A DNA stretch of 64,000 nucleotides, from NCBI RefSeq assembly GCF_009909145.1, contig NZ_JAAAPJ010000013.1:248001-312000 (forward strand), written 5' to 3'. This DNA is from Corallococcus silvisoli (GTDB lineage Bacteria; Myxococcota; Myxococcia; Myxococcales; Myxococcaceae). Position numbers and translations under genes: made by a program. This document shows positions 7,718-16,500 of the stretch, piece after piece. The notes under the pieces were generated by a model. It made no database searches. It saw nothing but the letters and a program-made list of their open reading frames with translations, and was not told the origin of the DNA. Position 1 is the stretch's first letter, and each line of letters begins with the position of its first letter.

Positions 7718-8490
7718 TGACGCCCGAGTGCGAACGCGTCCTGGACTGCCTGACCGGCCCGCTGCCTCCGGAGCTGGCGTCACACACGGCCGGGTGCGCG
7801 GACTGCCGCGCGCTCGTGGAGGGATTCCAGGACCTGGGCTCCCCGCCACCGCCCCTCCCCGTCGACGAAGCGAAGCTCGAACAGGCGCGGCGCCGGTCGC
7901 TCACGGAGCTGGCCGCGCACCCCCGTCCCACGCCGTGGTGGAAGGAGGTGGCGGTCCTGCTGGCCACCTATCTGGGCGTGGGCGCGGTGGGGCTGCTCGT
8001 GGTGGGCCGGCACGGGATGCTGCTCAACTCCGCGTCCACGCTGAGCATCGCGCTCGTGGCGCTGCTCATCGTCGCGGGCGTGGGCGGCGGGGCGATGGTG
8101 GCGCTCGCGCCCCGGCAGCGGACGTGGCCCCTGGGGCTCGTCGCGGTGGGCGCGCTGGCCGTGGCGCTGGCGCAGCTGGCCGGAGGCTCCGGCGTCCAGG
8201 TGAGGCCCCTGCTCACCAGCACCCTGGGGTGCATGGGCACGGAGGTGGCCCTGTCCGTGGTGCCGCTGGCCCTGGCGCTGGTCCTGCTCTGCCGCTCCGC
8301 CTTCCAGCCCATGCGGGCGCTGGCGGCGGGCCTGTCCGCCGCGGGGGTGGGCACGCTGGTGCTGCACGTGCACTGCCCCGACGGCGCGGCGGACCACCTG
8401 ATGCTGGGCCACGTGCTGCCGTGGCTGGCGCTGGCGGGCGTGGCGGTGTTCGTCCGCTCGCGCCTGCCGTCCCGCACCTTCGCGCCCTGA
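7717..8490 (+). CDS. Membrane anti-sigma factor with HxxxCxxC zinc motif
   Basis: This 257-aa protein starts with a short cytoplasmic region holding HTAGCADC (HxxxCxxC), the zinc-binding anti-sigma signature. About six hydrophobic segments follow (roughly residues 85-255), in the style of DUF1109/NrsF multi-spanning anti-sigma factors. It is predicted to hold the upstream ECF sigma factor at the inner membrane until a signal arrives. ATGA overlap with the sigma gene couples their translation. The signal is unknown. Two further Cys (in LGCMGT and HVHCPDG) lie in the membrane part. Confidence 0.82.
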   Translation: MTPECERVLDCLTGPLPPELASHTAGCADCRALVEGFQDLGSPPPPLPVDEAKLEQARRRSLTELAAHPRPTPWWKEVAVLLATYLGVGAVGLLVVGRHGMLLNSASTLSIALVALLIVAGVGGGAMVALAPRQRTWPLGLVAVGALAVALAQLAGGSGVQVRPLLTSTLGCMGTEVALSVVPLALALVLLCRSAFQPMRALAAGLSAAGVGTLVLHVHCPDGAADHLMLGHVLPWLALAGVAVFVRSRLPSRTFAP

Positions 8491-8499
8491 GGCGGCGCC

Positions 8500-8940
8500 C
8501 TACTGGAGCCGGGCCAGCGCTTCCTGGGGGAAGGCCCGCGCGTCCACCTTGGCGTGCCATTCCTTGATGCGTCCGTCCGGCCCGATGACCACGCCCACCC
8601 GGCGCGCGTTGGCGGCCGAGGCGTCATCCGCGGCCCCGTAGGCCAGCCCCACCTTGCGATCCACGTCGCACAGCAAGGGGAAGTTGAAGCCGAACTTCTG
8701 GGAGAAGGCCTGGTTCTCCGCCGGCGTGTCGAAGCTGATGCCCAGGATGGCGGTGCCCTTCTGCTCGTACTGGGCCTTGTGGTCGCGGAAGGAGCAGCCC
8801 TCCGCGGTGCAGCCCGGGGTGTCCGCCTTCGGGTAGAACCAGAGCACCACGTTGCGGCCCCGGTAGTCCGACAGCCGGTGCGTCTGGCCCGTGGAGTCCT
8901 GCACGGTGAACTCCGGCGCCACGTCTCCCTGCTTGAGCAT
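8500..8940 (-). CDS. bcp: Peroxiredoxin, BCP/thioredoxin-dependent thiol peroxidase
   Basis: This 146-aa protein reduces hydroperoxides using a peroxidatic cysteine. Cys44 in TPGCTAEGCSFRD is the peroxidatic residue. Cys49, five residues later, is the resolving Cys of the atypical 2-Cys BCP subgroup. The thioredoxin fold is complete (APEFTVQDSTGQTHRLSDYRG, then VVLWFYPKADTPGC). It has no signal peptide, so it is cytoplasmic. It converges with the anti-sigma gene, 9 bases apart. Confidence 0.92.
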   Translation of the reverse strand: MLKQGDVAPEFTVQDSTGQTHRLSDYRGRNVVLWFYPKADTPGCTAEGCSFRDHKAQYEQKGTAILGISFDTPAENQAFSQKFGFNFPLLCDVDRKVGLAYGAADDASAANARRVGVVIGPDGRIKEWHAKVDARAFPQEALARLQ

Positions 8941-9117
8941 GTGGGATGCCTCCTGCTTCGGGTGGAAACCGGGGCCGTCGTACCACGCCCCGGGGGCAGG
9001 CGGCCGGGCACCGCTCGGACGATGTGTGGAGTGGAGTGCAGGCGGACGGCGCGGACATCACGCCGGCATCAAGAAGCTTGAAACCCACCGCCCTCGTCCG
9101 TTTAGTAGGTGCTCCAA

Positions 9118-11229
9118 ATGAACAACTCCGACGAACCTCCGCCTGCCCAAAGGCAGCGCGTGGCCGCGCTCACCGCGTGGGCACGGCAGAACCTTTCGCG
9201 CCTCATCCTCGTGTTGCTGGGCGCCTCCAACCGCATCCGCCTGCCCACGCCGTCCGTGTTGCCCATCGCGGGGGCGGTGGTGGGCCTGTACAGCGGGCTG
9301 GCGGCGGGCATCTTCTCCAACCTGATTGGCGTGATGAGCGGCATCACGTTCAGCGCCGCGGAGCTGTCGGTCACGTTCCGGCCGCAGCGGCTGCGCACGC
9401 TGATGGAGTCGCTCGCGTCCGCGCGCTGGCACCTGGAATACGCGCTCGTGGGCGTGCCGCTGGCGCTGGGCGCGCTGCTGCTGGCGCGGGTCATCGAGCC
9501 GGGAGGGCCGCGCGACGAGGTGAAGCGGCGCCTGCGGCTGCTGTCGCTGCTGACGCTGGGCGCGCTGTCGCTCTACTACCCGCTGGTGGGGCTGGCGGCC
9601 GTGAACGCGGTGTTCGGCCACGCGCACAACCTGCCCGCGGCGCTGCCGCACCTGCCCTGGTGGCTGATGCTGCTGGCGCCCACGGTGGGCGGGCTCGCGG
9701 TGGGGCGGCTCTTGCGCGACCGGCCGGAGACGCACGGCCACGGCCTCCCGGAGGTGGTGCGCGCGGTGAAGAGCGGCGACAACGTGGTGCCGGCGGACCG
9801 GGGGTTGCTCAAGCTCATCGCGTCCGCCATCACCATTGGCAGCGGCGGGTCCGCGGGCCGGGAGGGCCCCATCGTCTATGGCGGCGCGGCGTTCGCGTCC
9901 AGCGTGGGGCGCGTGCTGGGGTTCAGCCGCAAGGAGCTGTCCATCCTGCTGGCGTGCGGCGCGGGCGCGGGCATCTCCGCGTCCTTCAACGCCCCCATAG
10001 CGGGCGCGGTGTTCGCGATGGAGATCATCCTGCGCGAGTTCGAGCTGCGCGTGTTCTCGCCCATCATCCTGGCCAGCGTCGCGGGCACGCTGGTGAGCCG
10101 GGGCGTGCTGGACGAAGCGCCCATGCTCAACCGGGTCAACTACGAGCTGGTGAGCGGCTCGGAGGTGTTCGCCTACGCGGCGCTGGGCATCGGGTGCGGC
10201 CTGCTCGCGTTCGCGTTCGTGAAGCTGCTGCACGGGGTGGAGCACTTCTTCCATGGGAAGGCGGGCGGGACGCTGTCGCCGTGGCTGGGGAAGAAGCCGC
10301 TGCCGGTGCGCGCGGCGCTGGGCGGCCTGTGCACGGGCGTGCTCGTGTTCCTCAGCCCCACGGTGTGGGGCAGCGGGCACGACTTCATCAACCTGGCGGC
10401 AGCCGGACAGCTGCCCTTCCTCTTCCTGGTGACGGCGTGCGTGCTGAAGCTCCTGGCCACGTCCCTGACCATCGGCTCGGGGGGCTCCGGCGGCACGTTC
10501 TTCCCCGCGGCCGTCATCGGCGCCATGGCGGGCGGCGCGTTCGGCACGCTGGTGCACTACTTCTTCCCGCTCTCCACCGGGCCCAGCGGCGCGTACGCCA
10601 TCGTGGGCATGGGGGGCGCGGTGGCGGCGCTCACGCGCGGCCCGCTCACCGGCATGATGATGCTGTACGAGCTGAGCGGCAGCCATGAAATCATCCTGCC
10701 GCTGATGGTGACCTGCACCATCGCGTCCGCGCTGTGCCACTACCTCACGGAGCGCACCTCGCCCAAGGTGCAGAGCGACGAGGACCTGCTCACGGGCACG
10801 CACGTGCGGGCCCTGATGACGGAGGTCCCGGCGGTGCCCGCGGGCACGCCCCTGCGCTCGCTGACGGACCAGCTGCTCACGTCCGAGGCCGGCACGCTGC
10901 CGGTGCTGGACACGGAGGGCCACCTCTACGGCACGGTGCAGGTGGAGCAGCTGCGCGAGGTGTGGCGGGATGAATCCATGTACCCGCTGCTCGTGGCCAG
11001 CGACCTGGCGCGCAAGCTGCCCGCGCTGGCCCCGGATTCGGACCTGGCGCACGCGCTCCAGGTGATGGACCAGGAGGACGTGGACGCGCTGCCCGTGGCC
11101 CCCGTGTTGGGACTGGCCCCGTGCGGCCTCATCACCCGCGCCGCCGTCCGGCGCTTCCTCTTCGCCCAGCACACCCGCGCGCACGCCAGGGGCGACTACC
11201 CCATCACCCCGACCGAGGCGACGCACTGA
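9118..11229 (+). CDS. CLC-family chloride channel/transporter with CBS domains
   Basis: This 703-aa membrane protein has the CLC core. GHGLPEV corresponds to the GSGIPE anion-site loop, GSGGSAGREGP contains the gating glutamate, and GSGGSGGTFFPA matches the GxFxP motif. Presence of the gate Glu is compatible with Cl-/H+ exchange, though gate Glu also occurs in channels. About ten or more hydrophobic helices span residues 35-530. The C-terminal 150 residues carry a CBS pair (VRALMTEVPAVPAGTP.., LPVLDTEGHLYGTVQ..), which in relatives senses adenine nucleotides. The ATG at 9118 follows AGTAGGTG; a GTG at 9109 is an alternative start. Confidence 0.92.
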   Translation: MNNSDEPPPAQRQRVAALTAWARQNLSRLILVLLGASNRIRLPTPSVLPIAGAVVGLYSGLAAGIFSNLIGVMSGITFSAAELSVTFRPQRLRTLMESLASARWHLEYALVGVPLALGALLLARVIEPGGPRDEVKRRLRLLSLLTLGALSLYYPLVGLAAVNAVFGHAHNLPAALPHLPWWLMLLAPTVGGLAVGRLLRDRPETHGHGLPEVVRAVKSGDNVVPADRGLLKLIASAITIGSGGSAGREGPIVYGGAAFASSVGRVLGFSRKELSILLACGAGAGISASFNAPIAGAVFAMEIILREFELRVFSPIILASVAGTLVSRGVLDEAPMLNRVNYELVSGSEVFAYAALGIGCGLLAFAFVKLLHGVEHFFHGKAGGTLSPWLGKKPLPVRAALGGLCTGVLVFLSPTVWGSGHDFINLAAAGQLPFLFLVTACVLKLLATSLTIGSGGSGGTFFPAAVIGAMAGGAFGTLVHYFFPLSTGPSGAYAIVGMGGAVAALTRGPLTGMMMLYELSGSHEIILPLMVTCTIASALCHYLTERTSPKVQSDEDLLTGTHVRALMTEVPAVPAGTPLRSLTDQLLTSEAGTLPVLDTEGHLYGTVQVEQLREVWRDESMYPLLVASDLARKLPALAPDSDLAHALQVMDQEDVDALPVAPVLGLAPCGLITRAAVRRFLFAQHTRAHARGDYPITPTEATH

Positions 11230-11280
11230 CCCTGGAGCCAGCGGGCCGACCGGCCCCAGGTCCCCACAAAGGCAGACACC

Positions 11281-11311
11281 CACGGCGGGAGCGCCTCCCG
11301 CCCCCGCCGTG
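11281..11311. terminator. Hairpin between convergent genes
   Basis: CACGGCGGG (11281-11289) pairs perfectly with CCCGCCGTG (11303-11311), and an inner GGGA/TCCC pair can form inside the loop. No U-run follows on either strand. It sits between the convergent CLC and secreted-protein genes, so a bidirectional transcription-end role is plausible. Confidence 0.4.
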
Positions 11312-11337
11312 AGAGGGATTGACCGCGGAGGCGGGCG

Positions 11338-11913
11338 TTACTGGATGACCAGCGCCAGCTGGAGCTGACACGTCGTGGGGTCGATGCCCGACTGCGAGGG
11401 GATGAAGCCGCACGCCACGCCCTGGGTGCCCTGGGCATAGAAGTTGATGTTCGCCTGGCACGCGCCGCCCACGAACGCGGTGGAGACCGCGTAGGTGCAG
11501 GTCTTGGCCGCGCCGTACGGGTCCGCCGGGTTGGTCGTGTAGGAGATGACCTGGCTCCACGGGCCCGTGACCTCCGCCTGGCCGGCGCCCACGAAGTTCG
11601 TGGGGCTGGACCCCATGGACGCGGGCAGCGGAACGGGGACGCTCACCCCGGTGAGGGCCGTCCCGTTGTTATAGACGACCACGTTCGTGAAGTTGGCGAA
11701 CAGGAACGTCTGGTAGGTGTTCGCCGCCCGAGCCTGGGCCCCGGACAGCCCCGGACGCGACGGAACCTGGACCGCGCGGTCCAGGCTGGTCACGAAGTCG
11801 CGGGCCACCTGCTGCGAGTCGAACGCCGGCTCCGCGGCGGCGGTCAGGCCGGCCAGCAACGAGGCGACACCCAGGGCAGGAACGGCAAAGCGCTTCATTC
11901 CATGACGCAGCAT
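11338..11913 (-). CDS. Secreted protein of unknown function
   Basis: This 191-aa protein has an N-terminal signal peptide (FAVPALGVASLLAGLTAAAEP, cleavage likely after AAA). The mature part is Asn/Thr/Ser/Gly-rich and probably beta-structured, with three Cys in its last third (KTCTYA, GGACQA, VACGF) and one more in TTCQLQ, suggesting disulfides outside the cytoplasm. I do not recognise the family. The start at 11913 is supported by GGAGA seven to eight bases upstream; upstream in-frame codons run into the AT-rich promoter region. The 200 bases before it are unusually AT-rich for the window. Confidence 0.75.
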   Translation of the reverse strand: MLRHGMKRFAVPALGVASLLAGLTAAAEPAFDSQQVARDFVTSLDRAVQVPSRPGLSGAQARAANTYQTFLFANFTNVVVYNNGTALTGVSVPVPLPASMGSSPTNFVGAGQAEVTGPWSQVISYTTNPADPYGAAKTCTYAVSTAFVGGACQANINFYAQGTQGVACGFIPSQSGIDPTTCQLQLALVIQ

Positions 11914-12135
11914 GTGGGTTTCTCCAATGTCTGGGGTTGTGTCCCCCCCGGGCCACGACGCCAGCCTTCCGGCAGGGGCGGACAAATGACTAACATGCCA
12001 ATCATTTGAATAGCAACCCAATAGCCGCAAAACCAACAATTCAATCTAGAGCAGATGTGTTTGCCCAAGGCGGAGGCGCCCGGCCGGGCTGGAGGGTCTG
12101 TCAGGAATCGGGGGGAGCAGGCATCCTTGGGCGCC

Positions 12136-15100
12136 ATGTCCGAACCCCAGCTGTCCGCGCTGCGCGCCGAGCTGTCTTCGACCTTCCATGATGCCCGGGT
12201 GCGTCAAATGGTGGCCCTGGGCCGCCAGGCCCGGACGGACCCGGGAGCCCAGGCGCTGCTGGACGCGCTGGCGCGTGGGGACGCCTCCGAACGGCGGCTG
12301 GCGTTGGCGGCCCAGTTCACGCGCCGCGACGGCGAGGCGGTGCTGAGGGCCACGAAGGACGACTCCTTCCGGGTGCGCTCGCTGGCGTTCGAGCTGGCGT
12401 CCGTCGTCTGCGATGACGCGCAGGCCCTGGAGGTGCTGCGCATGGCGCACGGCATGCGCCGCGAGCAGTCCGTGCTGCGCCAGCTGCTGAAGCGGGGCCG
12501 CCGGGCGGTCATCGACGCGTACGTGGACGGGCTGGCGGAGCGGGGCGAGCACGCGGCCCTGGCGGACGCGGTGCCGCTGGCGTCGGAGGCGGCGCTTCGG
12601 CGGCACCTGGCGCGGGCGCTGGAGCGGCCCAGCCACCGGTTCTGGGCGAGGCTGGCGCGGGGGGCGCCCGCGGTGCTGGGGGAGGTGATCCTCGAGCGGC
12701 TGCGGGCGGTGACGGGCGAGCCGGATCCGGTGACGCGGTGGCAGGTGCGCAGCTCCCTGGCGGGGCTGGCGGAGCAGACGCCCGACGCGGCGGAGGCCAT
12801 CGTGGCGCTGCTCCTGGAGCGGGGCATTCCCCCCGACGAGCAGGCCCTGCGGACGCTGGTGCGGCTGCGTCCGGTGCGAATGGTGGCGCTGCTGCGCCGC
12901 CACCCCACCGCGTTCCTCCCGCACCTGCTGTTCGTGAAGGCCTCGGCGTCGCTGGACGCGGAGTCCCTGGCGTGGGTCGTCCAGCGCGACCCGACGCTGC
13001 TGGGCCAGGCAGGCGCCGTGCTGAAGAAGGTGACGGATCCGCTGCGCCAGACGCTCACCGAGGCCTGGGCCGCGTCCGTGGACCGGGCCCCCTCCTGGGG
13101 CACGGAGCTGCTGGCCCGCATCCAGGACCCGGGCGAGCGCGAGCGCGTCTACCAGCGCTGGACGGTGGGGGCGCGCAACAGCGACGGCATCATCGCCCTG
13201 GAGCGCCTGGGCCACCTGCCCCCGGCGCTGCGCGAGCGCGAGGCGCGGCGGCACCTGCACGACGTGGTGGCGCTGGGCACGCGCGCGGAGACGCGCCTGC
13301 CGTACGCGCGGTTCCTGCCCTGGGAGGAGGCCCTGGGCGCGCTCCGGGGCGCGCTGGGGCATCCGGATGCCGCCATGCGCGGCGTGGCGCTGGGCGCCGT
13401 GCTGGCACTGCCCGGCCTGCGTCCGGACGAGCCCTCCTGGGTGGCGCCCGCGCTGGCGCTGGTGCTGGCCCGGAAGAACGAGCAGGACCCGGTGCGCGGG
13501 ACGATGCTCCAGGCGCTGGCGGCGTGGCCCCGGCGCATGTGGCGGACCGAGCACACGGAGGCGCTGGGCCGGATGCTGCGCGACGCGCTGGACGCCGCGG
13601 ACCTGTCTCCGATGACGGCCCAGGCGGCGGAGCGGCTGCTGGTGCGGGCCTTCGGGGCGGACCCCGCGTGGGGCGCGCAGTGGCTGGGCACCTTCCTCAA
13701 GGAGCGCGGCCACCTCCAGGACGCGAGGCTGGGCCTCCGGTTGACGGACGAGGAGGTGCGCCGGGCCGCGCCGTTCCTGCTGACGCTGGCGAAGAGCTGG
13801 GCGGAGCGCGAGCGCGGCGGCCCCCTGCTCCAGCTCGCGGCGAGCCTGGGCCAGCGCGCGGCGCTGGTGCCGGGCCTGTCGGAGTGGCTGGTGTCCATGC
13901 GCGACACGACGCCCGACGGGCGGCTGGCCCTGGCGTTGAGCCAGTGGCTGTCGCGGGAGGACCGGCCGCGCTTCGAGGCGACGCTCGCGGCCACGCTGCG
14001 GCGCTGGAGGGACCGGGGCTGGGACGACGAGGTCGTCGCGCTGGCGGTGGCGGAGAAGCGCGGGCAGGACCTGCACCGGGAGCTGGTGGCGGAGCTGGAG
14101 CGCGTGGCGCTGCGGATGGGCACCCCCTCCGAGACCGCGCTGTGGGTGCTGCGCCACCGCGCGGTGGCGGACTTCGACCGGATGCTGCCCGCGCTCCTCA
14201 AGCGGGACGAGAGCGCCATCGTCATCCCGGTGGTGCGCGAGTACCTGCACCGGCGGCGGCAGGACCTGCTGGGCCCGTACCTGGCCGCGCCGGTCATCAC
14301 CGGCCAGTTCGCCACCGGGGCGACGCGCTGGCTGCTGCCGTTCGACTCGGGGTTCTTCCGGTGGACGGCGGAGCAGAACCGGGCCTATTCGGGCGCGCTC
14401 GCCAGGCTGTGCGCGGACCCGGAGCGGGACACGCCCGCGCTGTTGGCGGCGGTGACTCGCATGGCGGCGCTGGACTGGGCGCCCATGGACGCGCTCCAGG
14501 CGATGGTGGACGACCCCCGGCCCGCGGTGCAGGAGCGGACGCTGCGGGTGCTGGCCCGGTGCGACCAGGGCCAGGGGGTGCCCACGCTCTTGCGCTGCCT
14601 GGAGGACGGGCGCGCGCGCATCGCCATCTACGGGCTGCGCCGCGCGTTCAACGGCATGCCGCCCTCGCGGGTGCTGACGCTGCTGGCGGACGTGCCGCTG
14701 GCCAAGGTCACCGTCGCCAAGGAGGTGGTGCGCCTGCTGGGCGAGCTGCGCTCGGACGCGGGCTACGCGCGGCTCCTGGAGCTGGACGCGCTGCCCCTGC
14801 ACCGCGACGTGCGCATCGCGCTCCTGCGCGCGCTGTGGGACCACCTGGACCGCGAGCCCACCTGGACCGTGTTCGAGCGCGCGGTCTCCGGCGAGGACGC
14901 CATCATGGCCTCACGCGTGGGCGACATCCCGGCGAACCGGCTGACGGAGGCGCTGGACGCGCGGCTGTCCGCGCTGCTCGCGAAGGTGCTGGCGCGGCCG
15001 GAGCCGGACGCACGCATCGACCTGCTGACCCGCGCGGCGTGGCTGTCCGTGAAGGACCGGGAGCGCGTGTTCCTCGCCGCGTGCGGCGCGCGGCTCGCGT

Positions 15101-15696
15101 CGCCCTTCGACGACGAGGTGCGCGCCGCGATGGGGGCGCTGGTGTCCCGGGCGGATGAGCGCGACCTGCCGCTGATGGAGCGGATGTTCGGCGCGGTGGT
15201 GGCGGACCGCCGCGCGCTGAGCGTGGCGTTGGACGCGACGCTCCAACGCCGGGAGTGGATGCGGCCCGTGCCCCTGGCGATGCTCCAGCACCTGGTGACG
15301 GACCACCTCGCGCAGGACCCGTGTCTGGCCACGCTGCGCGTGCGCTGCGCCGCGGTCGCCCTCGCGCCCCCGGCCTTCGCCAGCCACCTGGACGCGATGG
15401 GACAGGACGGGGCGCTCCACGTGGACGCGCTGGCCGCGGCGCTGACGGCGGTGTCGACCCTGCCCGTGGAGACGTTGGAGGCCGTGGGCACCCGGCTGGC
15501 GCGCAGCCCCAGTCCGGAGGCGCGGCGCGTGGCCCTCGCCTGCCTGGTGCGGGACGCGCAGGGCGGGCGCGGCTGGACGGAGGAGCGGCTGGCGAGGCTC
15601 GCCATGTTCCAGCGCGACGCCTCACCGCTGGTGGCCGGCGCCGCGCAGTTCGTGTTCCCGCCCCGGGAGATGGCGCAGGCCCCCCAGGCGAAGTGA
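12136..15696 (+). CDS. Large HEAT-repeat-like protein
   Basis: This 1186-aa protein is almost wholly alpha-helical, with degenerate 30-40-residue units rich in Leu, Ala and Arg (for example DDSFRVRSLAFELASVV, DPRPAVQERTLRVLARCD, ARIAIYGLRRAFNGMP). This fits a HEAT/ARM superhelix. There is no signal peptide or membrane segment and no recognised catalytic motif, so a cytoplasmic scaffold role is inferred. The ATG at 12136 (MSEPQLSALRAEL) is chosen over the upstream frame opening at 12055; a GGGGGAG lies about 20 bases before it. The stop codon lies inside the first copy of a tandem repeat at 15694-15829. Confidence 0.75.
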   Translation: MSEPQLSALRAELSSTFHDARVRQMVALGRQARTDPGAQALLDALARGDASERRLALAAQFTRRDGEAVLRATKDDSFRVRSLAFELASVVCDDAQALEVLRMAHGMRREQSVLRQLLKRGRRAVIDAYVDGLAERGEHAALADAVPLASEAALRRHLARALERPSHRFWARLARGAPAVLGEVILERLRAVTGEPDPVTRWQVRSSLAGLAEQTPDAAEAIVALLLERGIPPDEQALRTLVRLRPVRMVALLRRHPTAFLPHLLFVKASASLDAESLAWVVQRDPTLLGQAGAVLKKVTDPLRQTLTEAWAASVDRAPSWGTELLARIQDPGERERVYQRWTVGARNSDGIIALERLGHLPPALREREARRHLHDVVALGTRAETRLPYARFLPWEEALGALRGALGHPDAAMRGVALGAVLALPGLRPDEPSWVAPALALVLARKNEQDPVRGTMLQALAAWPRRMWRTEHTEALGRMLRDALDAADLSPMTAQAAERLLVRAFGADPAWGAQWLGTFLKERGHLQDARLGLRLTDEEVRRAAPFLLTLAKSWAERERGGPLLQLAASLGQRAALVPGLSEWLVSMRDTTPDGRLALALSQWLSREDRPRFEATLAATLRRWRDRGWDDEVVALAVAEKRGQDLHRELVAELERVALRMGTPSETALWVLRHRAVADFDRMLPALLKRDESAIVIPVVREYLHRRRQDLLGPYLAAPVITGQFATGATRWLLPFDSGFFRWTAEQNRAYSGALARLCADPERDTPALLAAVTRMAALDWAPMDALQAMVDDPRPAVQERTLRVLARCDQGQGVPTLLRCLEDGRARIAIYGLRRAFNGMPPSRVLTLLADVPLAKVTVAKEVVRLLGELRSDAGYARLLELDALPLHRDVRIALLRALWDHLDREPTWTVFERAVSGEDAIMASRVGDIPANRLTEALDARLSALLAKVLARPEPDARIDLLTRAAWLSVKDRERVFLAACGARLASPFDDEVRAAMGALVSRADERDLPLMERMFGAVVADRRALSVALDATLQRREWMRPVPLAMLQHLVTDHLAQDPCLATLRVRCAAVALAPPAFASHLDAMGQDGALHVDALAAALTAVSTLPVETLEAVGTRLARSPSPEARRVALACLVRDAQGGRGWTEERLARLAMFQRDASPLVAGAAQFVFPPREMAQAPQAK

Positions 15697-15829
15697 GGCG
15701 CTGCCTCGCGACGGCGCGGACGCCCACGAGCGGCAGTGAGGCGCTGCCTCGCGGTGCCACGCGACGGCGCGGACGTCCACGAGCGGCAGTGAGGCGCTGC
15801 CACGCGACGACTCGGTCGTCCACGAGCGG
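15694..15829. repeat. Three imperfect tandem repeats (about 40-53 bp)
   Basis: Copies run 15694-15736 (43 bp), 15737-15789 (53 bp, with a 10-base insertion) and 15790-15829 (40 bp). Each starts TGAGGCGCTGCC and ends CCACGAGCGG; copies 1 and 2 continue with CAG. Copies 1 and 2 include a small inverted repeat GAGGC-GCT-GCCTC. The TGA of the first copy is the stop codon of the HEAT-like gene. Spacing is direct without unique spacers, so this is a minisatellite-like array rather than CRISPR. Confidence 0.85.
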
Positions 15830-15879
15830 ACCGGGGCCCCTCCCCGAAAAGCTGGGGCCCTGGCGTCACGCCACCGCGA

Positions 15880-16440
15880 CTACTTCGACGGCGCTTCGGC
15901 CTGGGTGGGCGGCGTGTTGCCCGCGGGGGCGGACGCGGGCTTCGCGGCGCCGCCCTTGCGCAGCGGACACGCGACGATGGCGCCCGTGGGGTCGATGGCG
16001 TCCTTGCCCTCCTCCACCTTGAGCACCTTGCGGCCCTCGCCCACGACGAAGGTGTAGCGCTTGGACACCGTCACCACCGGCATCTTCACGTCGTACGCGT
16101 TCACGACCTTGCCGTCGGGGTCCGGGATGAACGCGAAGGGCGCCTTCAGCTCCGTCTTGAAGCGCGTCAGCGTCTCCGCGTCGTCCGTGGAGAAGGCCAG
16201 CACCTGCCCCTGGGCCTGCTCCACTTCCTTGTAGCGGTCGCGGTACGCGGTCAGCTCGCGCGTGCAGCCGCCGGTGAACGCCTTGGGGAAGAAGGCCACG
16301 ATGACGGGCCCCTTCTTCACCATCTCCGACAGCGTGTAGGTCGTCCCCGCGGTGTCCTTCACCGTGAAGTCCGGGGCGGTCTCGCCCACCTGGGGAATCG
16401 CTGCGCTGAGCCAACCGATGACGAGCAGGGAGTTGAGCAT
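15880..16440 (-). CDS. Exported peroxiredoxin (AhpC/TSA family)
   Basis: This 186-aa protein combines a short N-terminal hydrophobic segment (SLLVIGWLSAAIPQ), read as an export signal or anchor, with a peroxiredoxin domain. Cys59 in FTGGCTREL occupies the peroxidatic position (usual TPGCT). The only other Cys, in VACPLRK near residue 158, lies in the C-terminal tail and could act as resolving residue. The tail (about 165-186) is Ala/Pro/Thr-rich. Unlike the BCP protein at 8500-8940 it probably acts in the periplasm. It lies downstream of the amidohydrolase gene on the same strand. Confidence 0.85.
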   Translation of the reverse strand: MLNSLLVIGWLSAAIPQVGETAPDFTVKDTAGTTYTLSEMVKKGPVIVAFFPKAFTGGCTRELTAYRDRYKEVEQAQGQVLAFSTDDAETLTRFKTELKAPFAFIPDPDGKVVNAYDVKMPVVTVSKRYTFVVGEGRKVLKVEEGKDAIDPTGAIVACPLRKGGAAKPASAPAGNTPPTQAEAPSK

Positions 16441-16500
16441 GCCCGGGACTTAACGGGCCCCGGGCACGGCCACAAGCCTGCCTCCCGGCAGGGCCCGGGC

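Noticed and set aside
12046..14844. Very long minus-strand open frame opposite the HEAT-like gene
   Set aside because: It is Arg/His/Gln-rich low-complexity sequence, the usual mirror of a high-GC gene on the other strand, with no domain or ribosome site.
15694..15829. CRISPR-like array
   Set aside because: Copies are directly adjacent with no unique spacers, vary in length, and no cas genes are nearby.
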